Below, one piece after another: positions 17,825 through 27,071 of a stretch of 64,000 nt of DNA. Positions within the stretch are counted from its first letter, which is position 1. Each line of letters opens with the position of its first letter. Below the pieces are notes generated by a model that saw only the letters and a list, made by a program, of their open reading frames with translations, had not been told where the DNA came from and did no database searches. This DNA comes from Myxacorys chilensis ATA2-1-KO14 (GTDB taxonomy: Bacteria > Cyanobacteriota > Cyanobacteriia > Leptolyngbyales > Leptolyngbyaceae), in contig JAHHHP010000021.1 in the NCBI GenBank assembly GCA_019359275.1, forward strand, positions 1-64,000. Direction: 5' to 3'. The position numbers and the translations under genes are program-made.

Positions 17825-18580
17825 ATGGCGATATATGAAAAACCAGTGCGATTCCTGATGAAGGATATGGTGAATGCTTTCGGTTTGCAAACTGGTCAAA
17901 GTTTTTTAAAACGGCAGGCGGTTGATTGGTTTGCACAACAGTATCCGAAGGTCAAAAGAGGAACGGTTACAGCCCATTTAATTCGTCTATCAACAAATGC
18001 TCCAGGTAGATTGCATTACCAACCAAAACCTGGAGAAGATGACCTATTTTTTCAGATCGATAGTAACCGTTTCCGTTTGTATGATACCCAGCAAGATCCA
18101 GCACCAGTCTATAGTGCAGCCAACAGTACGTTACAAAAGCTAGAGAATGTAAAGAAAGAAATAGATCTTGGAATCTCGACAGAATTCGCGTATGAGTCTG
18201 ATCTGCGTGATTATCTTGCTAAGAATCTGCAAGTTATCGAGTCAGGATTGAAACTCTATGAAGAAGAGGGAATCACAGGCGTTGAGTTTCCGGTTGGTGG
18301 TCGCTTCGTTGATATTCTGGCAATCGATTCCAAAGGCGATTTTGTCGTTGTTGAACTCAAAGTATCGCGTGGATACGATCGCGTGATTGGACAACTGCTG
18401 CGTTACATGGCGTGGATACAGAAAAATCAAGCGGATTTAGGGCAAAAGGTTCGAGGCATTATTGTAGCTAGAGAAATCAGCAAGGACTTAATACTTGCTT
18501 GTTCTTTGATACCCAACATTGAGCTGTTTGAGTATGAATTAGCTCTTTCGCTCAAGCAAGTTCATTCAGTCGCAATCTGA
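17825..18580 (+). CDS. NucS/DUF91-type endonuclease-domain protein
   Basis: A 251-residue soluble protein. Residues 1-90 are a winged-helix-like N-terminal region (FLKRQAVDWFAQQYPKVKRG..., DDLFFQIDSNRFRLYD) found fused to nucleases. From ~110 it resembles the C-terminal nuclease domain of NucS: AYESDLRDYLAKNLQVIESG, then GRFVDILAIDSKGDFVVVEL-K, the PD-(D/E)XK core with Asp, Glu and Lys in place, and QLLRYMAWIQ. NucS cleaves mismatched or branched DNA, but many related domains are of unknown substrate. It stands alone, upstream of the rpmI-rplT operon and apparently unrelated to it. Repair or defence are both possible. Confidence 0.78.
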   Translation: MAIYEKPVRFLMKDMVNAFGLQTGQSFLKRQAVDWFAQQYPKVKRGTVTAHLIRLSTNAPGRLHYQPKPGEDDLFFQIDSNRFRLYDTQQDPAPVYSAANSTLQKLENVKKEIDLGISTEFAYESDLRDYLAKNLQVIESGLKLYEEEGITGVEFPVGGRFVDILAIDSKGDFVVVELKVSRGYDRVIGQLLRYMAWIQKNQADLGQKVRGIIVAREISKDLILACSLIPNIELFEYELALSLKQVHSVAI

Positions 18581-18623
18581 AATATGGATTTTTAGGATCT
18601 CGCAAAACGATCGCTCTCGTAGA

Positions 18624-18672
18624 TATGGGATAGATATTGCTCTTGCATATCTGGCTTATCCCATAGTAGGAT
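18624..18672 (+). promoter_or_regulatory. rpmI upstream nested inverted repeat and candidate promoter
   Basis: TATGGGATA (18624-18632) and TATCCCATA (18657-18665) form a perfect 9-bp inverted repeat with an inner GATAT/ATATC pair. A candidate promoter overlaps it: -35 TTGCAT (18643-18648), 18-base spacer, -10 TAGGAT (18667-18672). The repeat could be an operator, or, if transcription starts upstream, an L20-type leader hairpin for rpmI-rplT autoregulation. Confidence 0.45.
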
Positions 18673-18703
18673 AGAACCTTGTGTCGAATTCTGGAACAAT
18701 CCC

Positions 18704-18901
18704 ATGCCAAAGCTAAAAACCCGTAAGTCTGCTGCCAAGCGATTTAGAACAACTGGAAGTGGTAAATTTTTGCGCCGCCAAACGCACAGAGCGCACCTTT
18801 TAGAGCATAAGGGCACAAGCCGCAAACGCCGCCTTTCTGGAACGGTTGTAGTGAACGAGCGCGACGCGGAGAACGTGCGGTTGATGCTGCCATACGCATA
18901 G
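18704..18901 (+). CDS. rpmI: 50S ribosomal protein L35
   Basis: A 65-residue, strongly basic protein with the L35 pattern: [40 protein letters not shown], and VRLMLPYA at the end. It binds 23S rRNA in the large subunit. It lies 118 bases before rplT, the usual bacterial arrangement. infC, often upstream, is absent here, replaced by a NucS-like gene. The operon may be autoregulated by L20. Confidence 0.98.
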   Translation: MPKLKTRKSAAKRFRTTGSGKFLRRQTHRAHLLEHKGTSRKRRLSGTVVVNERDAENVRLMLPYA

Positions 18902-18927
18902 AGCTTAGCAAAATAGAGCTTAGCAAA
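18898..18927. repeat. exact 15-bp tandem duplication at the rpmI stop
   Basis: ATAGAGCTTAGCAAA occurs at 18898-18912 and 18913-18927. The first copy contains the rpmI stop codon, so the intergenic spacer of rpmI-rplT has been lengthened by one unit. Confidence 0.8.
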
Positions 18928-19019
18928 GCAGAACTGACAACGGGATTGTTCAAGGTTCTGAGAAGACGTTCTGTAGAGGACGTTTAGCCAAAATTTAAAT
19001 TAGTTAAGGAAGTTTCATC

Positions 19020-19370
19020 ATGGCACGGGTTAAGCGCGGTAACGTTGCTCGAAAGCGCCGCAAGAAGATTTTGAAGATGGCAAAAGGATTTCGGGGTTCT
19101 CACTCGACTCTTTTTCGGACTGCCAATCAGCAGGTGATGAAGGCATTGAGAAATGCCTATCGCGATCGCCGCAAGAAAAAGCGCGATTTTCGTCGTCTGT
19201 GGATCACTCGCATTAATGCAGCAGCGCGGCAACATGGCATGAGCTACAGCCAATTGATCGGCAAGCTCAAAAAAGCTGATGTTCAAATCAATCGTAAAAT
19301 GCTCGCTCAACTCGCAGTCATCGACCCGGCTGGGTTTGCAAAAGTACTAGAACGAGCCGCAAGCGTATAA
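19020..19370 (+). CDS. rplT: 50S ribosomal protein L20
   Basis: A 116-residue basic protein with the complete L20 sequence pattern: [59 protein letters not shown], ending in [16 protein letters not shown]. It is an early assembly protein of the 50S subunit, and in many bacteria represses its own operon by binding the leader mRNA. An AAGGA-like site (about 19009-19013) precedes the ATG. Length is standard. Confidence 0.98.
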   Translation: MARVKRGNVARKRRKKILKMAKGFRGSHSTLFRTANQQVMKALRNAYRDRRKKKRDFRRLWITRINAAARQHGMSYSQLIGKLKKADVQINRKMLAQLAVIDPAGFAKVLERAASV

Positions 19371-19385
19371 GACGCGGCGCTTGTC

Positions 19386-20174
19386 ATGCGTAAAACGGTT
19401 GCTAGAGTATTTGGATTTATGATTTTGGGGGCGCAATGGTTTGTTCCCCCTTCTTTGTTGGCAGCCGATCTCAAAACGATCGTGGCTCGCGATCGCCTAA
19501 TTGTTGCGGTCAAAGATAATTTGCCTCCCCTCGGATTTTCTCAGCAGGGAAGGCTGCTAGGCTTTGAAATCGACATTGCCAACCGTCTCGCGCAAGACTT
19601 GTTAGGACGATTAGATGCCGCTGAACTAAAGCCTGTCAACAATCGCGATCGCATTGCTGCGGTGATTGATGGCCGCGTTGACCTGGCGATCGCGCGAGTT
19701 ACAAATACAACAACGCGATCGCGAATTGTCAGCTTCAGCGCACCCTACTACCTGGATGGAACAGGATTGATCACTCGATCCATGTCGCTCCAGAACGAAA
19801 CCGATTTGACAAATCAAACGATCGCCGTGTTGAACGGCTCTAGTACGATCGCTACGCTGCGCTACAAATTGCCCCAACTCAAACTCGTCGGAGTCGAGTC
19901 CTATAAGGCGGCGCAACAGTTGTTAGACGCGGGTACAGCGGATGCGTTTGCGGCGGATGTGTCAGTATTGACTGGATGGGCGCGAGAACAGTCAGGCTAT
20001 CGGGTTTTGCCGTTGCGCCTCTCGACCGAAGCTCTTTGCGTGGTGTTGCCCAAAGGGGTTCAGTACACCGAGTTACAGCAGCGAGTGAATGGCGCGATCG
20101 CTCGGTGGAAAACTGAGGGTTGGCTTCAGCAACGGGCGAGCTATTGGGGACTTCCTTGGGCTACCCTGAGATAA
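19386..20174 (+). CDS. periplasmic amino-acid-type solute-binding protein (family 3)
   Basis: A 262-residue protein. A signal peptide covers about residues 1-27 (FGFMILGAQWFVPPSLLAAD). The family-3 binding domain follows: RDRLIVAVKDNLPPLGFSQ, then LLGFEIDIANRLAQDLLG with the family signature G-F-x-x-D-x-A, and VDLAIARVTNTTTRSRIVSF. Such proteins deliver amino acids or other small polar solutes to an ABC permease, or act as sensors. No permease or ATPase is adjacent, so the partner is elsewhere or absent. It begins 16 bases after rplT and 51 bases before ycf37, and may be read through from rplT. Substrate is not predictable. Confidence 0.85.
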   Translation: MRKTVARVFGFMILGAQWFVPPSLLAADLKTIVARDRLIVAVKDNLPPLGFSQQGRLLGFEIDIANRLAQDLLGRLDAAELKPVNNRDRIAAVIDGRVDLAIARVTNTTTRSRIVSFSAPYYLDGTGLITRSMSLQNETDLTNQTIAVLNGSSTIATLRYKLPQLKLVGVESYKAAQQLLDAGTADAFAADVSVLTGWAREQSGYRVLPLRLSTEALCVVLPKGVQYTELQQRVNGAIARWKTEGWLQQRASYWGLPWATLR

Positions 20175-20224
20175 GGGAGAAACGCCCGCGTCTTGCTTCA
20201 ACTTAATTTACGCTCGGTAAAGCT

Positions 20225-20758
20225 ATGAATAGTGACACTTCATTTCCACTCCTTTATATTTCGCTGTTGCTATTGCTGTTGGGGGCTGCTGTCGTCTTTG
20301 TCGCCAGACAAGTGCTTAAAACTCGGCGGGTCGAGAGTGCGCTGTCTCGCTTGCAAAAGAAGCTGAGCAAGGAGAAAGGCACAGCTGAAGAATATTATGA
20401 ATTGGGCAGCATTCTGCTCGACAAACGATTGTTTGTGCAAGCGATCACACAGTTTCAGAAAGCGATAAAGGCGGAAACGCTAGAAGGACAAGATCTGGCA
20501 GCTGTGTATAACGCGCTAGGATTTGCCTACTTTGCTCAAGAACAATACGATTTGGCACTCAAGAACTACAAGGAAGCGGTCAAACTCGCGCCCGACTATG
20601 TGACTGGCTGGAATAACGTAGGTCACGCTTACGAGCGCAAACAGTTAGCCGGACCTGCATTAGAGGCATATGAGGAAGCGCTCAAGCATGACTCTAACAA
20701 CCAAACAGCTAAGCGCCGAGCAGAGTCGCTACGCAAACGATTTGTCCCATCTGCTTAA
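20225..20758 (+). CDS. ycf37: Ycf37, TPR protein assisting photosystem I assembly
   Basis: A 177-residue protein. One N-terminal membrane anchor (residues ~8-28, FPLLYISLLLLLLGAAVVFV) is followed by a coiled linker and three TPR repeats: EEYYELGSILLDKRLFVQAI, AVYNALGFAYFAQEQYDLAL, VTGWNNVGHAYERKQLAGPA. It ends TAKRRAESLRKRFV. Length and order match the cyanobacterial/plastid Ycf37 family, which stabilises photosystem I trimers and assists assembly at the thylakoid. A strong terminator follows. Name given from overall resemblance; a generic TPR protein is the alternative. Confidence 0.75.
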   Translation: MNSDTSFPLLYISLLLLLLGAAVVFVARQVLKTRRVESALSRLQKKLSKEKGTAEEYYELGSILLDKRLFVQAITQFQKAIKAETLEGQDLAAVYNALGFAYFAQEQYDLALKNYKEAVKLAPDYVTGWNNVGHAYERKQLAGPALEAYEEALKHDSNNQTAKRRAESLRKRFVPSA

Positions 20759-20772
20759 TTCAAACTTGATCC

Positions 20773-20811
20773 AAAAATAGGCAAGGATGTGTAAACTCCT
20801 TGCCTATTTTT
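20773..20811. terminator. bidirectional intrinsic terminator
   Basis: Perfect 15-bp arms AAAAATAGGCAAGGA (20773-20787) and TCCTTGCCTATTTTT (20797-20811) with a 9-base loop. It lies between convergent ycf37 and hslO. Confidence 0.9.
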
Positions 20812-20863
20812 GTGTTTCCTCATTCGATGTGATCGGTGGAACTGAGCCGCGATCGCACATTGG

Positions 20864-21766
20864 CTAAGAACGAGCTTCGACCTGAAGCTCATCAATTAAA
20901 CCTGCCAGGTGCTTGCTGTCTGCCTTGTACACCTCATTGCAGAAATGGCACGTCGCTTCAGCCCCATCGTCTTTCTCAATCATGTCTTGCAGTTCCTCTG
21001 TGCCCAACAGCTTAAGCGCGCCTAAAACGCGATCGAAGGAGCAGCCGCAATGGAACCGCACAATCTGAGTTTCTGGCAAAATTTCTAAGCCCAAGTCGCC
21101 TAACAATTCTTCAAAAATGATGGGCAGCGTCTTCCCAGCTTGTAGCAGGGGCGTAAACCCTTGCAGCTTCGCGATGCGAGATTCGAGCAGCGTAACTAGT
21201 GCTTCATCTGTTGCCGCCTTTGGCAAGATTTGAACCAGTACACCGCCTGCCGCTTGCACACCGTTGACATCCACAAACACCCCCAAAACTAGGGCAGAAG
21301 GAGTTTGTTCAGACGTCACTAAATAGTTCGTTAAGTCATCTCCGATTTCACCAGAAACCAACTCAACCGTACTGGAATAGGGATATCCATAGCCCACATC
21401 CCGGACGACGTAGACATATCCCTCATGACCTACAGCTCCTCCGACATCTAACTTGCCTTTATTGTTGGGTGGCAACTCCACATCAGGATTATCGACATAG
21501 CCGCGCACTGTTCCATCTGTCCCGGCATCGGCCATAATTCCACCCAACGGACCATCACCCCGAATCCGAATATTGACTCTTGATTCTGCCCGTTTCATGC
21601 TAGATGCGATCAGTAGCCCTGCTGCCATCGTCCGGCCCAAAGCAGCCGTTGAAACATAGGAAAGCTTGTGGCGTTGTCGAGCTTCATCTGTCAGCCGCGT
21701 CGTGATCACTCCGACCGCTCGAATGCCTCCTTCTGCCGCCGTTGCCCGAATTAACTGGTCAACCAT
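20864..21766 (-). CDS. hslO: Hsp33 redox-regulated chaperone
   Basis: A 300-residue cytoplasmic holdase that is activated by oxidation. The N-terminal domain reads DQLIRATAAEGGIRAVGVIT and GRTMAAGLLIASSMKR. The zinc-binding redox switch at the C-terminus has all four cysteines: Cys240 and Cys242 in FHCGCSFDRV, Cys273 and Cys276 in CHFCNEVY. In reduced protein they bind zinc; oxidation releases zinc and unfolds the linker, exposing the substrate-binding face. Standard length. Monocistronic by position, divergent from chlD. Confidence 0.97.
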   Translation of the reverse strand: MVDQLIRATAAEGGIRAVGVITTRLTDEARQRHKLSYVSTAALGRTMAAGLLIASSMKRAESRVNIRIRGDGPLGGIMADAGTDGTVRGYVDNPDVELPPNNKGKLDVGGAVGHEGYVYVVRDVGYGYPYSSTVELVSGEIGDDLTNYLVTSEQTPSALVLGVFVDVNGVQAAGGVLVQILPKAATDEALVTLLESRIAKLQGFTPLLQAGKTLPIIFEELLGDLGLEILPETQIVRFHCGCSFDRVLGALKLLGTEELQDMIEKDDGAEATCHFCNEVYKADSKHLAGLIDELQVEARS

Positions 21767-21985
21767 GAAAAACCCTTACATTTCTGTCTAAAGCGTTCTA
21801 CTCAATTGTAACGATTTCGTTTACAAGTGCTGCGCGGGGAGAGATGACGAATAAGCGAGCGATCGCTTAGCTATATCAGTTGTGAGGATTAGAGAATAGC
21901 GTGAAGCTTAGTGTGAAGCAGTCTGACAGGCGAAATCAGCCGCAAAACTTGGTAGAGTGAAGATCCGAATCACTATGCACCCTTC

Positions 21986-24031
21986 ATGCCTGCCACGATC
22001 GATTCTCGCGTTACCGCGTTTCCCCTAGCCGCTGTTATTGGTCAAGAAGCAATCAAATTAGCTCTGTTACTTGCTGCCGTTGATCCGGGGCTAGGCGGGG
22101 TTGTGATATCTGGACGCCGAGGTACCGCTAAGTCGGTGATGGCACGTGCCATTCATGCCCTGCTGCCGCCGATTGAGGTGGTTCAAGACTCGGTTAGTAA
22201 TTGCGATCCGGCGAATCGTGATGAGTGGGATGATTTTACGATCGCGCGGTTTCAAGCCGAATCAGACGTTCCGACGGCTGTAATTCGTGCGCCGTTTGTG
22301 CAGATTCCGCTGGGCATCACAGAAGATCGGCTGTTGGGTTCTGTCGATGTGAGCCAGTCGATTCGGCAAGGCGAAACGGTGTTTCAGCCAGGGTTGTTAG
22401 CCGAAGCCAATCGAGGTGTGCTGTATATCGATGAAATTAATCTGCTCGACGATCAAATCTCGAATTTGCTGTTGAGTGCTCTGACCGATGGACGTAATCA
22501 GATCGAGCGGGAAGGCATTAGTTTTCAGCATCCCTGCCAACCGCTATTAATTGCAACCTATAACCCAGAAGAAGGAACGTTGCGGGAGCATTTGTTAGAT
22601 CGCATTGCGATCGCGCTCTCGGCTGATATGGTGTTGGGACTCGACGATCGAGTGCAAGCGGTCGAGCAAGCCACGCGTTATTCTGACTCTCCCCAAGATT
22701 TTCTGACTCAATACAGCGACGATATTGATGCGCTCAAGACGCAGATTCTGTTAGCGCGAGAATGGCTTAGCGATGTCCAAGTTACGTCTGAGCAAATTCA
22801 ATATCTTGTTGCCGAAGCTTTGCGGGGTGGAGTTCAGGGACATCGGGCAGAACTATTTGCGCTGCGAGTCGCGAAAGCTCATGCCGCTTTGGATGGACGA
22901 ACTCAAGTCAGCGCTGAAGATTTGCGTCGCGCTGTTGAATTGGTGATCGTACCGCGATCGACCATCGTTCAAACACCACCCGAAGAGAATCCGCCTCCTC
23001 CGCCCCCGCCGCCTCAAAGTCAAGACGAGCCGCAAGACGAGTCTGATCAAGACCAAGAGGAAGAGGAAGAGGAAGAAAAGGACGAGTCTGAAGAAGACCA
23101 GCAGCAACCGCCTAATATTCCAGAAGAATTTGTGTTTGATCCAGAAGGCGTAATTCTCGATCCGGAGGTTCTCTACTTCGCGCAAATGGCGACCAGGCAG
23201 GGCAAATCAGGTAGCCGTTCGATTGTGTTTTCCGACGATCGCGGACGATATATCAAGCCGATGTTACCGAACGGAAAAGTGCGGCGAATTGCGGTCGATG
23301 CAACGCTGCGATCGGCGGCTCCCTATCAGCGATCGCGGCGGCTCCGGGCGGAAGAAAGCCAGTCGTCTCGGAAGCGGGTGTTTGTGGAGGAAAGCGACAT
23401 TCGCGCTAAACGGCTGGCGCGTAAATCGGGAGCTTTGATTGTGTTTGTTGTCGATGCTTCTGGTTCAATGGCGCTGAACCGGATGAATTCTGCGAAGGGT
23501 GCCGTCCTGCAACTTCTGACGGAGGCGTATCAAAATCGAGATCAGGTGTCTCTGATTCCGTTTCGAGGCGAGCAAGCCGAAGTTCTCTTGCCGCCAACCA
23601 AATCAATTGAAGCGGCTCGTCGTCGGTTGGATCGCTTACCTTGTGGAGGCGGTTCCCCGTTAGCGCATGGATTGACGCAAGCTGTTCGGGTTGGTCTGAA
23701 TGCGAAACAGTCGGGTGATATTGGTCAAGTTGTAATTGTGGCAATTACCGATGGACGTGGCAATGTCTCATTAGCGCGATCGCTGGGAGACACAATTCCT
23801 GACGGCGAAAAACCCGACATCAAAGGTGAACTGCTCGAAATTGCAGCGAAGATCCGGGCGCTGGGCATTCAGCTTTTGGTGATTGACACAGAGAACAAGT
23901 TTGTGTCCACTGGCTTTGCTAAAGAACTCGCTAAGCAATCGGGCGGTAAATATTACCATCTGCCGAAGGCGACGGATCAAGCGATCGCGGGAGTTGCCCG
24001 GAGTGCCATCAGCGATATGAAAGCTCGCTAA
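21986..24031 (+). CDS. chlD: magnesium chelatase subunit D
   Basis: A 681-residue subunit of the ATP-dependent Mg chelatase that inserts Mg into protoporphyrin IX, the first committed step of chlorophyll synthesis. Residues 1-330 are an AAA+ domain ([45 protein letters not shown]). Then comes the typical proline-rich and acidic linker (~330-375: runs of Pro then Glu/Asp). The von Willebrand A domain (~460-670) has the MIDAS start [14 protein letters not shown]. The linker is encoded by low-complexity DNA, as usual for the family. It works with ChlI and ChlH, neither encoded here. Confidence 0.97.
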   Translation: MPATIDSRVTAFPLAAVIGQEAIKLALLLAAVDPGLGGVVISGRRGTAKSVMARAIHALLPPIEVVQDSVSNCDPANRDEWDDFTIARFQAESDVPTAVIRAPFVQIPLGITEDRLLGSVDVSQSIRQGETVFQPGLLAEANRGVLYIDEINLLDDQISNLLLSALTDGRNQIEREGISFQHPCQPLLIATYNPEEGTLREHLLDRIAIALSADMVLGLDDRVQAVEQATRYSDSPQDFLTQYSDDIDALKTQILLAREWLSDVQVTSEQIQYLVAEALRGGVQGHRAELFALRVAKAHAALDGRTQVSAEDLRRAVELVIVPRSTIVQTPPEENPPPPPPPPQSQDEPQDESDQDQEEEEEEEKDESEEDQQQPPNIPEEFVFDPEGVILDPEVLYFAQMATRQGKSGSRSIVFSDDRGRYIKPMLPNGKVRRIAVDATLRSAAPYQRSRRLRAEESQSSRKRVFVEESDIRAKRLARKSGALIVFVVDASGSMALNRMNSAKGAVLQLLTEAYQNRDQVSLIPFRGEQAEVLLPPTKSIEAARRRLDRLPCGGGSPLAHGLTQAVRVGLNAKQSGDIGQVVIVAITDGRGNVSLARSLGDTIPDGEKPDIKGELLEIAAKIRALGIQLLVIDTENKFVSTGFAKELAKQSGGKYYHLPKATDQAIAGVARSAISDMKAR

Positions 24032-24231
24032 GCTTTACAAATCGATTCATTCATTTTAGCCAGGGCGACGCGATCGCTATATTCCAGTCCTAAAATCAAC
24101 GGCGCAATTACCTCGATCAACGAGTCGTGACGATCGCAGATAAATTTTTGAGGAGCAATCGAAAGATTGAGTATCCCTGGAAAAAACGGCGTCCGCTCTA
24201 ACTCTAGAGATTGGAAAGCAAGAGTTTGCAT
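24028..24231 (-). CDS. small hypothetical protein overlapping the chlD stop
   Basis: A 67-residue frame begins at ATG 24231 (an upstream TTG at 24270 would give 80 residues) and ends in TAG at 24028-24030, overlapping the chlD stop by four bases. Composition is protein-like ([20 protein letters not shown] ... [20 protein letters not shown]) with no signal peptide or motif I recognise. It lies downstream of cupB on the same strand. It could be a real small gene or chance; cupS, sometimes found after cupA, is larger and different. Confidence 0.35.
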   Translation of the reverse strand: MQTLAFQSLELERTPFFPGILNLSIAPQKFICDRHDSLIEVIAPLILGLEYSDRVALAKMNESICKA

Positions 24232-24322
24232 TTCGATTTTCCCTAATGACGCGTTATCCAGGGACAACAATACCTGTTATGACAAAACGATTCATTTCGT
24301 CTGCATCTAGCGACACCGCGCC

Positions 24323-25459
24323 TTACATTTCACAAACTTGTACATAGGCAATGCGCGAATCTGTCAACTTATCCATCCATCCCTCTAAGTATTTGCGATT
24401 AGCTTTTTGTTCCTGCGGATCTTCTGTATCCATCGAATGAGGTGCTAACCCTAGAATTGCTGCGGTTGTGACGCAAAACATCGATTTTTGAAAGCTTACA
24501 CAAATCATCACTCGTAAGTCTTCCTCACCCCGTAACGAACGGCGGTAGAACTGATGCAAATACTCCGGCACATGATGGCGTAAATCTTGCATCAATAGCG
24601 TGGGCGGAATTCCAGCCCCGCCCACTGGCAACGGATCGGCGTAAAGCACACCATAGGAGAAGCGTTCGGGTTCTGAGGGGATGGCTCTTGCCTGAGCGTT
24701 GTAGGAAACGGTTCCCATAAATGGGAATGATTTGAAAAAAACAGCTTCCACATAAGGAACGGCTGTGTCCATTAAGAAGGTTAGCCCTGCTGATTTTGGC
24801 AGGATGTCATAGGATTGACCGTCGATATTCACAGCATAGGTAATGGGCAGACTAGCGCTCTTTACCAATCCCTCTTTAACCAAGGCAACAACCTCTGGAA
24901 TCGACGAAATTTCTCCCGCATCATAGCGATCGCTCAGTTCCGTAAAGATATCGCTCATGACCCGCCAAAATTGACCCAGCCCACTGTAATACGCCAGCAG
25001 CCGGACTTGCTCGATTAAAAATTCTGGGAATGCTTTAGACAACCCTTGCATCAGCAGATTTCCTTTGAGCTTTGCCCCGATCGCGGCTTGTGCCAGGGCA
25101 ACAAATTCGGGCGTATCTAAGTAAGCGTCTAATCCGCCGCCGCCATGCCAAAACATTGCCTTCATGCAGTATTCAGCAAACTCGTAATTAAAGCGATCGT
25201 GCCACCAATGCTGAAACAGCTTCTTAGCTGAAACGTCTCCATTAAAATATTTGAAAAACGGAAACAACACTAAAAACTGATGCTCAGCAATGTAGTTAAG
25301 ATTGTTGGAGTAAGCATCTAAAACAACGGCATAACTCTTGAGAACGCCAACCACTTCGAGAACGTTTTCCTCCGAATCGGGCAATAGCGCACCGCCAGAT
25401 TCTAACGTTTCAATGATTTCAGCCAGTGGGTGCTTCGATCGCGCACGGGTGCTAACCAT
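24323..25459 (-). CDS. cupB: CO2 hydration protein CupB/ChpX-like
   Basis: A 378-residue protein of the ChpX/Y (Cup) family. With specialised NdhD and NdhF it forms NDH-1 complexes that convert CO2 to bicarbonate at the thylakoid using electron transport. Diagnostic stretches are LFQHWWHDRFNYEFAEYCMK, FWHGGGGLDAYLDTPEF, YADPLPVGGAGIPPTLLMQD and CVSFQKSMFCVTTAAILGLA. The length and the lack of the central insert that I recall in CupA favour the constitutive, low-affinity CupB over inducible CupA. The location next to the carboxysome cluster, as I recall for Nostoc, agrees. CupA remains an alternative. It follows ndhD4 after 25 bases. Confidence 0.8.
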   Translation of the reverse strand: MVSTRARSKHPLAEIIETLESGGALLPDSEENVLEVVGVLKSYAVVLDAYSNNLNYIAEHQFLVLFPFFKYFNGDVSAKKLFQHWWHDRFNYEFAEYCMKAMFWHGGGGLDAYLDTPEFVALAQAAIGAKLKGNLLMQGLSKAFPEFLIEQVRLLAYYSGLGQFWRVMSDIFTELSDRYDAGEISSIPEVVALVKEGLVKSASLPITYAVNIDGQSYDILPKSAGLTFLMDTAVPYVEAVFFKSFPFMGTVSYNAQARAIPSEPERFSYGVLYADPLPVGGAGIPPTLLMQDLRHHVPEYLHQFYRRSLRGEEDLRVMICVSFQKSMFCVTTAAILGLAPHSMDTEDPQEQKANRKYLEGWMDKLTDSRIAYVQVCEM

Positions 25460-25484
25460 AGCTTCTCCTAGATAAACGGACGAA

Positions 25485-27041
25485 TTAATTTAACCGAACA
25501 GGCAAAGGATTCTCAGATACTGCTGGCGTGAGCGGTAGATCTATAGTTTTAGGATTGGGTAGATGGGCGGCGACTGTGGTGAAGTCATTGATTACAGCAG
25601 TGGTGGTTGTTTCTATCCAACGCACCATCCAGTTGGGTTGCAGTCCTAAAATTACAATGATCAACGCCAGCCCAAATCCGGGCAAGCGCTCCGACCAACT
25701 AACTCGCGGCAAATTTGCCAACGCATCTGGCAATCGACCAAAAAATACTTTATTGACGAGTAACAGAAAATAGACGGCAGTTAGCCCAGTTCCAACCATT
25801 GAGAGCAGGGTTTGTACAGGAAACACCTCAAAGCTGCCTCGGAAAATCAAAAATTCTGAGATGAAGCCCGTCATACCCGGAATTCCAGCGCTTGCCATCA
25901 CTCCAGCTACCATTAAGCTGCCAATGATCGGCAGTCCACGTTCTGGTGTCATCAATCCTTGCAGAATGTTGATATCGCGAGTTCCAGTCGTTTTGTAGAC
26001 GACGCCGACCAATACAAACAGCAAACCAGAAATTAAACCGTGGCTCACCATTTGAAAGACGGTTCCCAGCAAACTAATCGGCGTTGCGGCAGCGACGGCT
26101 AACAGAATAAATCCCATGTGCCCGATCGAACTGTAGGCAACCATTTTTTTCATGTCGGTTTGCGCGATCGCGGTGAATGCCCCAAACAGTACGCTCACCA
26201 CAGCCCAGCCTGCCAACCAAGGGGCTAATACTGACCACGCCTGCGGGAACAGTTCTAAGCCAAACCGGATCAATCCGTAGGTTCCCAATTTTAGAAGAAC
26301 ACCTGCCAATAGCACCGAAATCGGCGTCGAAGCTTCAACGTGAGCGTCAGGCAACCAGGTGTGAAACGGAAATAGCGGAATCTTAATCCCAAAGCCAATT
26401 AAGATTCCCCCCAACAAGATAATTTGAGCCGTGAGTGGCAATCCTTGAGACATCAATGGATTGTATTCAAACGTGTTCGAGCCGCTCAGCCAGACCAGGC
26501 CCAAGAAGGACATCAGAATCAAGATGCCAGAAATTGCCGTGTAGATTAAAAATTTTGTTGCCGCATATCCTCGTCTTGTGCCGCCCCAAATTCCGATCAA
26601 CAAATAAAGGGGAATCAGCTCTAATTCGTAAAACAAGAAAAACAGCAGCAAATTGTGCGCTAAAAAAGCACCTGCTACGGCAGAGTTAATAATTAAAATC
26701 AGCAGATAATACAATCGAGGACGTTGGATGGACGTATCGCTACACCACAGCGCAACGATCGTCAGCAAATTGTTCAGAATGACCAACGGCAACGATAGCC
26801 CATCAATTCCCAGGCGGTAGGTCAAGCCTAAAGAGTCCAGCCAAGGAATATCTTCTTGAAACTGGAGCCCAATATCAATGACATCAAATTGAGTGGCGAT
26901 GTACAACGACCACGCAAATACAATGCTGATCGAGGCAATAGCAAGCGATCGCAAGCGGCTAGACGACACCGAAGCAGGCAACAACCCGATCACCGCCGCG
27001 CAGAAGATCGGAATCCAAATCAGGGCACTAAGCATAGACAA
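25485..27041 (-). CDS. ndhD4: NDH-1 subunit NdhD4 (CO2-uptake type)
   Basis: A 518-residue membrane subunit with about 14 helices, homologous to complex I proton-pumping subunit NuoM. Conserved features include DGLSLPLVILNNLLTIVALW, the helix-5 glutamate in LLFFLFYELELIPLYLLIG, and FPFHTWLPDAHVEASTPISV. In the CO2-uptake NDH-1 complexes it replaces NdhD1/D2. It lies 30 bases after ndhF4 and 25 bases before the Cup gene, forming one operon. D3 versus D4 is decided only through the CupB-like partner and carboxysome linkage. Confidence 0.82.
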   Translation of the reverse strand: MSMLSALIWIPIFCAAVIGLLPASVSSSRLRSLAIASISIVFAWSLYIATQFDVIDIGLQFQEDIPWLDSLGLTYRLGIDGLSLPLVILNNLLTIVALWCSDTSIQRPRLYYLLILIINSAVAGAFLAHNLLLFFLFYELELIPLYLLIGIWGGTRRGYAATKFLIYTAISGILILMSFLGLVWLSGSNTFEYNPLMSQGLPLTAQIILLGGILIGFGIKIPLFPFHTWLPDAHVEASTPISVLLAGVLLKLGTYGLIRFGLELFPQAWSVLAPWLAGWAVVSVLFGAFTAIAQTDMKKMVAYSSIGHMGFILLAVAAATPISLLGTVFQMVSHGLISGLLFVLVGVVYKTTGTRDINILQGLMTPERGLPIIGSLMVAGVMASAGIPGMTGFISEFLIFRGSFEVFPVQTLLSMVGTGLTAVYFLLLVNKVFFGRLPDALANLPRVSWSERLPGFGLALIIVILGLQPNWMVRWIETTTTAVINDFTTVAAHLPNPKTIDLPLTPAVSENPLPVRLN

Positions 27042-27071
27042 CCTAGAGTAGATAGAAATTGAAAGTAGGGT

